64,000 nt of DNA, from positions 62,001-126,000 of the forward strand of contig JAHQIW010000657.1 in assembly GCA_019055375.1 (NCBI GenBank), written 5' to 3'. This DNA is from Parelaphostrongylus tenuis (Eukaryota; Nematoda; Chromadorea; Rhabditida; Metastrongylidae). The translations under genes and the position numbers were made by a program. This document shows positions 14,401 through 23,754 of this stretch, in pieces (within the stretch, counting starts at the first letter, position 1; the number at the start of each line of letters is the position of its first letter). The notes beneath the pieces were generated by a model that did not search any database, had not been told where the DNA came from, and saw nothing but the letters and a program-made list of their open reading frames with translations.

Positions 14401-14748
14401 ATTAGCGAATACTGTTCTGTTATCTGATCAATACATCTACTAGCTAATCTTTTATTCATGTTCCGTATCACTTTTCTAAAATAAAAATATGGAAATATGC
14501 TACGGCATACTACTAACCGTTGCGAATCACTTTTATGACATTTTTCAGCTCTTCAAGACACACACCGCAAGCGCGTTTGGTTGTGTTCGCTGATTCCCGA
14601 CACACCAACGATGGCTGATCAATTCCTGAATGTTCATCAGACAAAACGCTATAAATCAAAGAAACCTTACCACGAGAGATACCTTAGCGAAAGGACCTCG
14701 TGGCATAATGAGTTTGTGATGCCATTGTCATCTTCCCATAATCCTTGA
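2483..14748 (+). CDS. Multi-exon gene, product not recognised
   Basis: I do not recognise this protein. Splice-bounded exons, reading frame verified: 2483-2567, 3887-4019 (donor GAG|gtagat; otherwise it runs to a TGA near 4160), 4214-4432, 5414-5499, 5557-5701, 8367-8443, 10521-10613, 10778-10883 (or 10897), 11215-11361, 11692-11832, 12073-12156, then alternative ends at 12263, 13303 or 14748. Phases agree at 2567/3887, 4019/4214, 5499/5557, 5701/8367, 8443/10521, 10613/10778, 11361/11692 and 11832/12073; an exon is probably missing between 4432 and 5414. The product would be 450 residues or more: a Lys/Arg-rich start, a coiled-coil-like segment (QEETNQLNHRLNVLTKK), then helical Cys-containing blocks (PFCSLCDRF, AFCSTVAPACYE, NTCAELCEIW). 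No catalytic motif was seen. The 5' end may lie upstream of 2483. Introns carry SINEs, a tRNA-armed palindrome and microsatellites. Confidence 0.6.
2690..2840 (+). repeat. ACACGTGTTTCG-core repeat, copy at 2.7 kb
   Basis: GTGCAACTGGCGAGTCTGTA, then GCTGAAACACGTGTCTTGCA and CTATATAGGTG. It is the same family as 1.3, 3.4, 37.1 and 45.6 kb and lies in an intron of the first gene. Confidence 0.6.
3285..3440 (+). repeat. Hairpin-tailed ACACGTG repeat
   Basis: An imperfect inverted repeat (arms about 3289-3309 and 3330-3350, CCTTACGTAGAGG against CCTCTATGTAAGG) is followed by GACGAGACTGCAAAGCCGAA and TTGCACTGTATAA, the family core. Confidence 0.55.
4430..4690. repeat. Degenerate tandem repeat just 3' of an exon
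   Basis: Loosely repeated units carrying TTTCT(G)AAA(A)CACCA followed by GACATCNTCTGCA-like words occur about four times (near 4465, 4540, 4580 and 4645). The words resemble the end of the adjacent exon (GTCGATATCTGCATCATTAT), so part may derive from exon-proximal duplication. Confidence 0.4.
4983..5285 (+). repeat. tRNA-derived SINE, copy at 5.0 kb
   Basis: The head GCGCAGTGGTTAGAGATGGT resembles a pol III A box; CATGGTTCTAAATCGTGCTC sits at the B-box position. It continues through CATCCATCCCTTCGGGATCG, GAGGATAAGCGGCAGTGA and a tail ending in TTGGTCAATGCCGAAGGC and TTATC. The same order is seen at 12.6, 22.7 and 32.2 kb (inverted). Confidence 0.75.
6275..6655. repeat. Palindrome with two tRNA-like arms
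   Basis: The left arm (6299-6455) is the reverse complement of the right arm (6475-6635), separated by about 20 bases. The outer 72 bases of each arm look like a tRNA: the left arm read on the minus strand gives a D-arm TAGTGGTAGA, a 5-bp anticodon-like stem, a perfect T-arm GCGGGTTCGATTCCCGC and an acceptor stem with one mismatch. The right arm (about 6556-6628, plus) is similar but more decayed. Position 33 of the left arm is C, not T, so a functional tRNA is doubtful. Confidence 0.75.
6690..7520 (+). repeat. Dispersed repeat shared with 56.3-57.4 kb
   Basis: Several blocks occur in the same order at 56.34-57.43 kb: AATCGTTTTATCTRGAGTTY, GTGTAAAWCTCGR near TTTTCCCTGCTA, CTCTGTCC with AAARCACAAAT, GAGTTTTGTCCAGCRAAATA and a GGCCAYGT...TAGCC block. 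No ORF is preserved. Probably an old non-autonomous transposon. Confidence 0.6.
7555..7775 (-). repeat. Second SINE-like family, copy at 7.6 kb
   Basis: Read on the minus strand: GTGGTTGTGATG head, a GGAGGCGAGCTCC hairpin, CAGCAGTCAT, then a tail ending in GCTAGAAGTACTGGGATCC. The other copies at 27.5, 40.6, 52.1 and 61.2 kb share all blocks. Confidence 0.7.
8461..8523. repeat. TA-rich microsatellite
   Basis: Runs of TATA, CATA and TACA repeats lie directly after the exon ending at 8443. Confidence 0.85.
8621..8740 (-). CDS. Small charged ORF in intron, antisense
   Basis: A 39-codon minus-strand ORF starts with ATG and ends with TAG. The peptide is helical and charged (MFDLNETKAKMHIEV, then QQRKIELESAALEKG), more protein-like than most short ORFs here. 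It lies in the intron between exons 8443 and 10521 of the plus-strand gene. It may be a stand-alone exon, a fossil or chance; no splice partner or family was identified. Confidence 0.28.
   Translation of the reverse strand: MFDLNETKAKMHIEVAQQRKIELESAALEKGIRMETLAE
9000..10500. other. Intron, no gene seen
   Basis: Intronic AT-rich sequence. A GGTGAGTTCGAATCCGCG block near 9790 resembles a pol III B box and may be a worn tRNA-derived element, but no head or tail could be matched to the SINE copies. Confidence 0.4.
12207..12263 (+). CDS. Alternative terminal exon A of the first gene
   Basis: It follows a strong TTTTCTTTTTAG acceptor in phase 0 with the preceding exon (12073-12156) and reads 18 codons (PYPGVTRYLEHFRNVVDN) to a TAG. 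Skipping it joins 12156 to the phase-0 exon at 13093, so this looks like a short alternative 3' end. A weak internal GTCGTT donor could instead bypass the stop. Confidence 0.45.
   Translation, partial: PYPGVTRYLEHFRNVVDN
12556..12855 (+). repeat. tRNA-derived SINE, copy at 12.6 kb
   Basis: GCGCATGTAGCGCATCGGTC head, GGTTCGATCTTGCC B-box-like block, CATCCATCCCATCCGAGATC, GAGGATAAGCAGCACTGATT, and a tail with GATCAACGCCAAG and TTTATCC. It lies in the intron between the alternative ends of the first gene. Minus-strand ORFs at 12384-12706 are shadows of it. Confidence 0.8.
13093..13303 (+). CDS. Exon with two donors and alternative end B
   Basis: Acceptor TTTTTCTTTAG at 13092. The exon reads ELKWCELNETPNMLHC in phase 0. 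It has two good donors: CTTC|gtgagt after 13144 and GAAT|gtaagt after 13162, both phase 1 and 18 nt apart. The second can splice to 13218 (CTGCAG acceptor) and read 28 further codons to a TAG at 13303. Either donor can splice to 14549. The Cys-rich tail (ISLCCHVCDP) is unlike the 14549 end. Confidence 0.5.
13305..13420 (+). repeat. Possible tRNA-derived fragment
   Basis: TTGCACAGTGGTGAAGGTG resembles an A box, and about 35 bases later GGTTCGATTCCAGCCC resembles a B box. There is no cloverleaf and no SINE body. Confidence 0.35.
13730..14110 (+). repeat. Two diverged copies of a 90-bp unit
   Basis: 13735-13805 and 14010-14070 share GGTGTTTTGGAGGTCTCG / GCGTATTTCGGAGGTCTCGT, then CTCCTCG and a GTGACC / ATGACC block with CACGCCCC / AACGCCCC. 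It lies in the last intron of the first gene. Confidence 0.5.
14549..14748 (+). CDS. Terminal exon (main end) of the first gene
   Basis: Strong TTTTTCAG acceptor, phase 1 entry, 66 codons to TGA at 14746-14748. The peptide begins LQDTHRKRVWLCSLIPDTP and continues with a basic stretch (KRYKSKKPYHERYLSER) and a Ser-rich end. Both donors of the exon at 13093 are phase-compatible. The sequence is clearly protein-like but the family is not recognised. Confidence 0.6.
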
Positions 14749-14749
14749 A

Positions 14750-15250
14750 AGTCCGAGGAAAAATTTATCTACAGGATTACTGAAAGAATGACATTACAAA
14801 ATTATTACAAATAGAAATCTACGTAGCCATAATTTTTATAAGCTTATTAGCATGATTCGTGTCGTAATTTCAAGTAGAAAAACTGATCAGAGGCTTTTGA
14901 AATAAAATTAACACATAGGGCTAGACAGCCGAAGTAAACACATTGTCATCTGTTCCTCAGTCACTGTAAACGAGTATTGAATGCATGTAGAAAGCATGAA
15001 AGTCATTTCACAAGTACTGTGCTGTTACAAAAGTAAATTTAGTTTGATGTTTCAACTTCTACTGAGATATTTTTTTCGGGTAAAATCGAGTAGGTTTCTG
15101 ATTTATAGACCATCACAGACCACTCCAAATTTTGATGGTGGTTTCGCTTTGATGTACTTTTGCTCGAATATCAGTGAAAGGGAAATGAAGATGATGAAGA
15201 TTCAAGTAATTTTTGTGATAATTTTCAAACATTAGTTCTATCATCTTCTT
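14750..15250. other. No gene seen
   Basis: AT-rich 3' flank of the first gene. ORFs on both strands overlap each other here and none has both splice signals. Confidence 0.4.
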
Positions 15251-15409
15251 CATGACATCAACGCTGCATCTGGATAGGAAAGCGTCAATGATGATCTCAG
15301 AACAATTCGTAATCAATGGATTGTCGAATTCCGATGTGCGAAGAGCATTTACATGCAGCAAGAACATCCTTCCGTGAATGCATGCATGAACATTTTTTAA
15401 TATTTACAG

Positions 15410-15582
15410 ATAATATGTGTCATGCACTGAATAGTCAACGAAGCTGCAAGGTTGATTTTGAGCTCTATCAAACACTTTGTCGACGTCATGAGTGTTATAT
15501 CGCTCATGTATTTCGAAGCAAACTTGCATGTGTCAGGCATAATTTATTTTTTATTCGGCCCAATATTAAGCGCCTAGATTGA
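15410..15582 (+). CDS. Candidate Cys-rich terminal exon
   Basis: Follows a TAATATTTACAG acceptor in phase 1 and stays open for 57 codons to TGA. Four or five cysteines are spread through it (MCHAL, RSCKV, TLCRRHECYI, LACVRH). A plausible upstream piece lies at 15282-15314 (starting ESVNDDLRTI, donor ATTC|gtaatc), which would give a consistent phase, but a TAG just upstream of it leaves the model incomplete. Could be a short secreted or regulatory protein fragment, or a fossil. Confidence 0.3.
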
Positions 15583-15684
15583 TTACTCGTTTTGTTACTA
15601 TAATAGCATAATAAAGCATACATTGTTTTCTTTGTTTGAAATACATTAGAGCGTTATTATTATATGTGCTTTTATAGACAAAAT

Positions 15685-15770
15685 CTGGCAAGAAGTAAAA
15701 CGATTCAGCAGGCGCCCCGGAAAGGGTAAAATGTGGGTTCGTATCCCAGGTGACGCAAATGTTTTTGCGC
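15685..15770 (+). repeat. tRNA-like fragment
   Basis: GTGGGTTCGTATCCCAGGTG looks like a tRNA T-arm (B box). Upstream sequence does not form a D-arm, so this is a tRNA-derived remnant. Confidence 0.3.
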
Positions 15771-15862
15771 AGTACTCTACATTATTGGGTATATTATAGC
15801 ATTATAGCACCGCAGCAGGTGGTCAAATAGAATAAATTCTGATTGGTTATAAACAAAATATT

Positions 15863-16340
15863 CTACCTGATGGCTTTTATAGGACTTCGAAGATGACGAC
15901 ATAAGTATCCAAAAAACGCCTTTCTTTGGATTTGCAAAATTGCTACTTTGAAATTGGGAATTTGAAGCTGTGATCTACCAAGGCATTGTCGGGATTGTAA
16001 TGTGAATGAGGTAGAACCTCTTATGACATCGCGCCTCAACTCTTTTATGACGTTTCCGATCGGTTTTGCAGCATGAAGTCGAGAGTAATCATGTAGCAAA
16101 ATTGCAAAGTTCGTACAATTTGGGTTTTTTGATGTGATCTTTGCAATGACAATTGCATTATCTCGATATCGCTCAATTGCTCATTTTCTTGCAAATATTT
16201 TGATATACAATTTGCCCATGCTTGCTTTGAGATGGAGCTCGCTTCAAGCTCCATTAATCTTGTGCGCCGCTTCACTAGCATTTCCCCGATGCGCCATTCA
16301 CGCAAGAGTAACAAGCGACATCGTTTCTCATGACAGCTTC
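15863..16340 (-). pseudogene. Frame-broken unknown ORF pair
   Basis: Two overlapping minus-strand frames both look coding. The upstream one (about 16340-16045) is strongly charged and helical (KRRTRLMELEASSISK, then YLQENEQLSDIEIMQL); the downstream one (16099-15863) continues in another frame (PIGNVIKELRRDVIRG). This pattern suggests a single frameshifted coding relic, possibly of a mobile element, but no domain was recognised. Confidence 0.3.
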
Positions 16341-16399
16341 ATCTTAGAGCAAATATAGACAAGTTGTATACCAAAATGTTGTCAAGGATATGCGCAATC

Positions 16400-18440
16400 A
16401 AACGATACCAAAATCAAGCAATTTCAATTACTTTTGGTTGATAAGTCTGCAAAATATTGTTCTCACAGGTGGCGTTTTTTCGGGTACAAAACTCGTCGTC
16501 TTCAAAGTTCTATAAAATTCTTCGTATAAAATTTTTTGTGTTTACAAAGTATAAAATTATATGATGTTTTGATGCACCTTCAAACAATAGAAAAAAAATA
16601 ATCTGCATATCTTTAATTACTATTATTACATCAAAAGAAAAACGACAAAGTCATACTTGTATACGTAATAGATTGCCGTTCATAGCTTTCAAATTTTTTT
16701 CCACTCGGTTGGCGACTTAATCAAAATAGATATGAATGATAAACGACACCAGAACAATCGCTATCATACACATATAGTCTGCAGAAAACTTTTGTACAGG
16801 ATTCATCTGGTCCGATTTTTTCGATGAAGGCAAGTATGTTTGGTGGACACTAAAATTCTTAACTTATGGGTCATTTGATAGCCACACTAGTGCAGTGAAA
16901 CCATCGAGGAAACTTGTATACATAGATATATCAGTAGTGTTTCTACACAAATTTCATATTCATTTATGTGTTTCCCTAAGGTCCGTCTACAAACATTAAT
17001 AAAGATCAACTCATATTCACTTAAGCCTCAACTAATTATGTAATTTCTTGCACTCAAAACATGTAGATACTACGACAACAATTTTCAAAATAGCATTTTT
17101 ACCATCTTTTTACATTTTGACCGACTATTATCGCACCTCTAAACATCTTCTCAAACTTCGCCCTTATATGCCTTCGATTACGTCACAATTCTGCGGCCCT
17201 TGCAATGTTTTTTTTTTCAAATTTTATACAGATAGCGGCAGTTTTTGTTCCTTATTGGCGATTATTGTAGCAATCTGAGCAGAAATATTTATTGCACTGA
17301 CTTCTAGTTCTCATTATTGCGTCATATATCCTGGCAGATGATCCGGTCAAGCGTCACGGACATCTAATGTGTTATTAGAGTCAACAAAGTATCAATGTCC
17401 TTTTAGTATGTTGACCGCCGATCTTCTGTGGCATGACCGTTTCGAAATATGGTGACCTGAAAGCTATGAAAACCTGCTTTCCAATCATTTGAATAAAGCT
17501 CGAAAAAGGTTAGACTTCGACTTCATGCATCTGCAGTTTTACTACTGGGCACATCGTCTTCTATGCCATGCTCGTATCTCTCATGCGAGATGTGTTGGTG
17601 ATGTGTCACGTTCCCTTTGAACGAACATGATACTTACGTTTAGATAAGGAACAGACTTCCGTACTTGTTGAGTTAACTACTCATACAACTTCTGCTGACA
17701 AGTTCAACCTTGTACAGATCCAAAAAAAATGGTTCCGATAAAGATTTGGGGAGCGTTCTAGTACGATTATTCTTAATCTCAGAAGGCATCGACATAACCA
17801 GCACTCGACGATGCTCGTAGAGAAGGCCAAGAATTGCCAGGCAACGGCCGAACTCTCATGCAAATTGAGAGGCCTTTTATGGATGTCGCATGTCAGGAAG
17901 CGAACCGAGTGATCAGAAGTGCAGCCACTCAGCACAATTTGTATAATATTAAATGAAGCACGGAATAGAACATGCTTAGAGACCTGACCAGGTAACAGGA
18001 TTTCACCACAATTTCACATCGACAACATTTCATATGGCTTTTTTCCACAGACGGAAATCGTTGAAGCACGTTGCACTTCATGTGGAGCCAATCGATCGCT
18101 GTCATGTTCGTCATGCAGCCGGCCACCCACTGGCTTCACGTTGTCAGTGTGGGTGGCATTTTTGCCTTTACAGAATTTTTTAGTCTATCGCTTTGTGTAG
18201 TCCACTCATACAATTGTAATTCCATGCTTAACGTACTGAGAAACCGTCATAGATGTATATTCTCATATCTTGGCTACTCTTGACCCCTCACAGCACCATT
18301 CACTGCATTTGAAAATATTAGACTCATGGACATTTGTCTCTAGTTCTAGAAGGAATTTACTAGTCTTCGCTAATTAATAGATGACACTTTCGTAGCTGCT
18401 ACGCTTCAACCAGTGGCATTCTTCGCGTCAAACAATAAAT
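16400..18440. other. No supported gene
   Basis: Short ORFs on both strands. A plus-strand frame near 17690-17910, interrupted by a stop, is Arg/His/Asn-rich and may be an element fossil. No splice-bounded exon was found. Confidence 0.35.
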
Positions 18441-18461
18441 TGTCATTTGCATGACATTAAA

Positions 18462-18624
18462 AATGTAACCACGCTCACCATGTAAACATCACGAACCATT
18501 TTTGCCGAAATATATTCCATCAAGAGGCATCAGCATTGTCGACTTTGCTGACATTTATACATCGCCTCTCTTGCTGTTCCACGAACCCGTTACTCCCCAT
18601 CAAGCTATCGTTAACCATAGCCAA
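18462..18624 (+). CDS. Isolated 53-codon coding-like frame
   Basis: Between a TAA and a TGA one frame reads a proline-rich peptide (EPFLPKYIPSRGIS, then SPLLLFHEPVTPHQAI). The amino-acid balance is protein-like, but there is no clear acceptor or ATG, and the neighbourhood is repeat-rich. Exon or fossil; family unknown. Confidence 0.22.
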
Positions 18625-18779
18625 CCCTATTGAGGTTACTGTAATACTCATTGCCCGTGAATATTGTAAATCGACTGATTTTTGCCATCAGAGCCAAGCT
18701 ATGAATTGCTATGTCTTCTCGTAGTAGAGGCTTTTGTTATATTTGCATCCCTTCATGATCAGCTCATATTGAACAGCGT

Positions 18780-19385
18780 GAAAATATGTTGTGTACTTAT
18801 GAAAGAGTATGATAATATATGATAACTGAATACGTGAAAAGGATAAACTATCGAGGATACTGGCAAGATTCGATCTTACAATGAATTAATTAATAGAATT
18901 TCCTGCACATGGCGCTGTCGAAAAGTATTTTTTGTTGAAGGGGTGGGCATCCTATTGTGTTTCCACATAGCATTTCTCGAGCTTCATAACATTCCATTCA
19001 TGCTTAATTTGTACTGAAGCATTTTTTTACTAACCACGTCAATAAATGTATTATACGGGTTGAGTCAAAAGAGCTATTTCGCACATTCGTTAATTGATTG
19101 AAAGCCCTCTACGGACGGTTTATTCATCGATCTTTCCGTAATTTCCACGCCTAGTCTGTGCACTTAGGGACATCATGTTTTGATAGAAAAAAGCAAATCC
19201 AATGAAACTACTAGTGAAGAGTAATTGATTCAAGTGCAAATATATTGTCGATATCACCGAAATTATTCATTGTATCTAGAAAACAGTTGGGCGTCCTCAA
19301 ATTGACTAATTTTCCATGTGGTTTCAGTTTACCTTTCAAAAATTACTCGATCCTATTCCCAATTCTCCTCACTTTATCATTTCAT
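18780..19385. other. No gene seen
   Basis: AT-rich sequence between an isolated coding-like frame and a transposon-like repeat; only short ORFs. Confidence 0.4.
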
Positions 19386-19389
19386 CATT

Positions 19390-19675
19390 ATTCGCGCCAA
19401 CATGTCATGTGGTCCGGTAAGGGCTCTTGTACAGCCCGAGACACGTGTTTCGTCCTTACAGACTCATCAGCCGGGCAGAACCCGTCGTCTGTCGATCTGT
19501 TTATAGTCAGTTCTCTCGGAGCCTTACACTCCTTATAGAGAGTCATCGACGACGTACGCTTTACAGTCTATGTCAAGTGAAACATTCACATAACACAGAG
19601 TGTTTTGCACTCGATTGCTCATTGACTGGTACTTTTATCATAATTATACCTTTATCTCGAGTGCTTTGTTTAGAC
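19390..19675 (+). repeat. ACATGTCATGTGG-headed element, copy at 19.4 kb
   Basis: Starts CGCCAACATGTCATGTGGTC, then GGGCTCTTGTACAGCCCGAG, ACACGTGTTTCGTCCTTACA and CAGTTCTCTCGGAGCC, and ends TATACCTTTATCTCGAGTG. It is about 280 bp and nearly collinear with 28.84-29.12 kb. ORFs listed across it are fortuitous. Confidence 0.75.
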
Positions 19676-20057
19676 CACGCTCTCTCCTCACTTTTGTCGA
19701 CTATTCAAATTATCTATCCAGAAGCATTTATGAAAAAAACCTCAATGTGCTTATTTTGCCATTTTAAGCTTTTACATGTACAACTGCGATTATTACAACG
19801 AGTACATTTTTTACATATATTCATTAATTACCGAATAAAGGCTACAATTCTGATGTAAAGTATAGAGTAAGACGCCCTCGTGTTCAACAGTAAATGATAA
19901 AACATCGGCCGTGTTTAGTGTAGACCTGATTTGCCGACGTTTTGTAGCGGGCATGACAGTGACCTTTTGTAGCACTAGCATAGCATCTCCACCTTGGACT
20001 GCTTTCTTCCAGAAAATGACCAGACATAGCAAAGAGCTTCTTAAAAAACTTCTGATA

Positions 20058-20305
20058 AAGCATGTGGCGCCGTGATTAGAGATAAATACTCCGCCCGACT
20101 CATTAAGACTTCACTTCTCTGTTGCCAGTGAATTGGTGCCAGCCTTATCTGGGAAGAATAGCAACACTGACTTAATCTTAGGCTTAAACAAGTCATCTAT
20201 AGGCTTGATGAGCATTTGGTCACCTTCAACGATAATGTGAATGAAGGCAATCCCAGAGTGGCACGTCTCTCTAGAATCGATGAACGCCGTACGCTTCATC
20301 ATTAC
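20058..20305 (+). repeat. Decayed tRNA-derived SINE, copy at 20.1 kb
   Basis: GTGGCGCCGTGATTAGAGAT is the A-box head. The order ATTGGTGCC, then ATCTGGGAAGAATAGCAACA, then TCACCTTCAACGATAAT, then GAATCGATGAACGCCGTACG follows the 12.6-kb copy closely. The protein-like minus-strand ORF 20341-20111 is antisense to this element. Confidence 0.65.
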
Positions 20306-20399
20306 TCCTATAATAAAATCGTTTGTCGAATTTTCCTGCACTTAGTTTCAAGTGTTTCCAACAAACACACCTAAGTGGCCAATGCAAGACCGCATTCTG

Positions 20400-21550
20400 A
20401 ACTTATGCTTTGAATACTAAGAAAGTTACGTACAAATTCAAATTTGAATCGTGTACTAAAGTTTGTGTAAGCAAAGGTGCCCATACACATCTAGATTGTT
20501 GACTAGTTAGAATTATTGAAATAGATGAATGACGCGATTAATTACAACATGAAATGAAACATAATAGCAATAGAATTACGATGGGTGAAATTAGAGGGAG
20601 AAGCCGAATGAAAAAGTGAATGTCAATGGTAAACGCACAAAAAGCTCATCTAATACACCAGATAAAAATGGAAATAATCATGCATTGTAAATATCAATCT
20701 GAATAGCGCGTACACATCAGAGATTTGAGCGAAGCTTCCTTCAGAGGCTTCCATCTTCTCAATGTTCTAATCATTAGGAAACACTTGTAATTCGTCCAAA
20801 TACCTGCACCATTCACTGTGTGATGAGAGACATATATCAGAATGGCGAGCGAGTTCGACACTTCCGTAACATATCAAGAATTAGGCGTCATCTCAGACGG
20901 CTGCCAGGTGAAAATAAGCCCCGGGCTTATGTATTAAGCAAAAAAAACTCTTGCAAGTTGCACGAAAAACCATTTTAGAGTTTCGTTACCCAAGTTGTGT
21001 CCTCATTTCGAAATCAGAAGTTACTTAGTACCACTACATAAAATTTCTATTTAGGATGTTTGAATTATTATACCTCTCTTTAGTCTCGGCATCAAGATCA
21101 AATAGGGCATCGTCTACTCCGCAAATTTTTCGATAATTACCATTTTATATGGATATATCTTGCGCTGAATACTATCATTCACATGTCCTTTGCCGTTCTT
21201 GCAGTAACTGCTGAGCTGGCCGCTCAGTAGCTGATGAAGATTGTTGACAGTCTTAATCCAACAAATTGTAGAAAAACCAGCTTTTTTTATGAAGTGAAAT
21301 GTTTTGTGTTGTGAACTCTGGAATTTAAATTGATTTTTCTTTTGAATTTCCATTTCTATACCTTTTTGGGTCGTACCTACAATGGTCCTAAGAGCCTTCA
21401 AAAGATAGTGTCTATCTGCTATAGCATTGAATGTACTCGTTTATGAAGTCAGCTTGCACACTTTTCAGAGTACGCTCTAAGAATTAAGCTTTTCTTAGAG
21501 AACGCTCTGCTCCCTCTAATTTCGAAGTTGGCGAACTAATGAGTTTCAAC
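20400..21550. other. No supported gene
   Basis: A 95-codon minus-strand ORF (21401-21114) is Lys/Gln-rich but has no confident splice sites. Otherwise AT-rich sequence. Confidence 0.3.
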
Positions 21551-21554
21551 TAAT

Positions 21555-21762
21555 TATACTAATGTAAACGCAAACCATCACATAAGCGCAAATCGAACTC
21601 GTCGCTGGCGCTTCCTGCTCTCGTCGCTCTCGTCGCCCTCGTACATGCCATGGTGGCGCTCGATTTCCTGTGCTTTTCCTCATGCTTCCCATTCGATTTC
21701 TCCATTCTAGCAATGACTCACCAACCAGACCTACCAACGGCTCCTCTAGCTGCTTGTTCCAT
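21555..21762 (-). CDS. Candidate 5' exons of a small minus-strand gene
   Basis: A first exon 21762-21722 begins with ATG in a GAGGATGG context (MEQAARGAVGRSG) and ends at a strong gtgagt donor. A GC-rich block below 21667 follows a GCACAG acceptor. In canonical phase it reads an Arg/Ala/Thr-rich peptide ending SDEFDLRLCDG; in the other open frame it reads acidic then basic sequence (YEGDESDESRKRQRRVRF) with an RVRF motif like protein phosphatase 1 docking sites. The frame is unresolved and no downstream exon was joined. Confidence 0.3.
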
Positions 21763-21799
21763 CCTCCGCTCTGAACTTCGTCTTACTTCACTCTCTCCC

Positions 21800-22705
21800 A
21801 CTCAGTAGTAGTAAGTAGGTCTCAACTGTACAGGAAGCACTACAGCCCACTGAATGATCTCACTTTCACTAATCTACGTAGTTCGTTTGCAATTCCCTTG
21901 GAAACTGCACTTTTTCAAAGATATTCCAATCCTTGATTATACGTGTTAAGGGTTTTGGCGCTTACGTAGCCGAAAATTATTTACGCTTCAAAATTGAGGA
22001 TAAAGGATAAAACGTTCGGTGTTGATCAATTAGTAAAGGATGCTCATAATGCATTCGACTTCATCAAGCATCGTAGAGGTGGACTTTGAAGCATATCTGA
22101 CCTTTACGTGACTTACAGTGCCGTACTAAAGTGAGTGCTGCTGTTCTCCTAGACTAAGTTGTAACCAATTTCTCCACCCGGAAGAGATGGACCTTGGTTA
22201 GTCGACGGAGCTGGATCAAACTGCGACCACGTACGTACTAAAAGGCACTTTTCACCAATGCGCTTCACGCTACACACTACAATAGATTGACTCTATTTTT
22301 AGACAAAAGTAGCTCACACTGTTTTGGAATTGAAACCGGTATAGTACACAGATTTTTCCATCTTCCAATGATAGAGTTCTGATTTTTCTATCTTTCGTCA
22401 TGGTACGTATATCAAGCATTAGAGCGGTTGATTAAACGTTATTCGTCTAGCGGGGTCAGGTGATGTCCCCAGTGCCTAGAAAATCCAAAAACAAGCTGTT
22501 TCTATTGAGCGTGTATCAAACATTTTAAATCTTTTTCTCTTCTTGCATCAATATTTTATCTCTAATTGTAGGGATCAAAGCAAAATGTGATATTTCAAGA
22601 AAACTTTTTTATTCTCAGAGTAATACTGCGCGATTCTGATACAGGCATGTCAATTCCTCTCCTTGATCAATCTAGTTGTCCTTGGTTTATCAATAGATAT
22701 GAAAA
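21800..22705. other. No gene seen
   Basis: AT-rich sequence upstream of a SINE copy; no splice-bounded ORF. Confidence 0.4.
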
Positions 22706-22709
22706 AACT

Positions 22710-23005
22710 TAAACGCGTGTAGCGCACTGATTAGAGAGATCCTGCGATACATGTGGATGCCGATTCGAATCGGCGCTTTTGACTAACTAAGCCTTTCATC
22801 CTTTCGGAGTACGGAACTTGATACCACTCTAATCTCAAAGGACAAAGGCACGGACTTGGTGCGGTTATTGCTCTCTTAGATCGTTTAATAGGCCCAGAAT
22901 CTGTTCAATCACCTTTAGAGTACTAGAAGTGGAATCCAATGCATAGTGTATACATCGAAAATCGATCAACACTGAACGTTATAATGTTTATCTTCATCGA
23001 AAATC
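22710..23005 (+). repeat. tRNA-derived SINE, copy at 22.7 kb
   Basis: GCGTGTAGCGCACTGATTAG head, a GATTCGAATCGGCGC B-box-like block, then CTTTCATCCTTTCGGAG, the usual body order, and a tail with GATCAACACTGAACG and GTTTATCTTC. Confidence 0.75.
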
Positions 23006-23009
23006 GGTA

Positions 23010-23700
23010 TCATCGTCAATGTGTCAAGAGCAGTAGTTTTTTATGACTTGTTTGCACTTTGATTGGTCTTAGGTAGATAGTTAAGAAGAAGCAACTTGTT
23101 TTCCGTTATATCCCACTCATTGAGGTGCCGTATATTCAGTAGAAGTGCGATAGCAAACAAGTTACCTATTTGGAGTTCAAATATATATACCCGACCTGTT
23201 TCTTTTGAATTTCTTTACTTATATCCATATAATGACGAAATAGTAAATGATAATGAATCTTGATAATTGTATTTGCGGCGTTGTTTAGCAGTATTCTTTG
23301 AATATTACCCCATGATTTACTACCCACTATAGCGAAGAAAGGCTTCTGACTAGGCAGAGAGCATGGGCGCCAATTAGGTTCACTCAACTTAAATAGGACT
23401 TCAATGTCACCATGGGTTACTACGTATAAGGGTAAACTCAAGCCCAAATACTGCTGTTGCGTTGTGCACAGTTAAATAATTCCAGTAAAGTAAAAGTCAT
23501 GATGGATCTGAGCAGTAAGTGAAAACAGCTTTGCTAAAAATGTATTCCTTAACTCAAAAGAATCTAGAGATTGGAGTTGCGTCAACATCAGAAAGATGAA
23601 TTGGCCCATAAAATGGTTGAGATACTTTCCAGTGAAATCAAAATGATATGGTTACTCCTTTTTCATTAACCGCACCCTGTTTTGACCTCTTGAGAAAAAA
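23010..23700. other. No supported gene
   Basis: A 93-codon minus-strand ORF (23447-23166) has ordinary composition but no recognised motif and no donor; treated as unsupported. Confidence 0.3.
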
Positions 23701-23754
23701 CACATATCTCGTTTTTCGTAAGTTTCAGTAGTCATTATATAGCTTAGATTGAAA

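Noticed and set aside
20111..20341. Protein-like 76-codon minus-strand ORF that could splice to 20032-19811
   Set aside because: The stretch is the antisense of a decayed tRNA-derived SINE matching the 12.6-kb copy block by block; the ORF is accidental.
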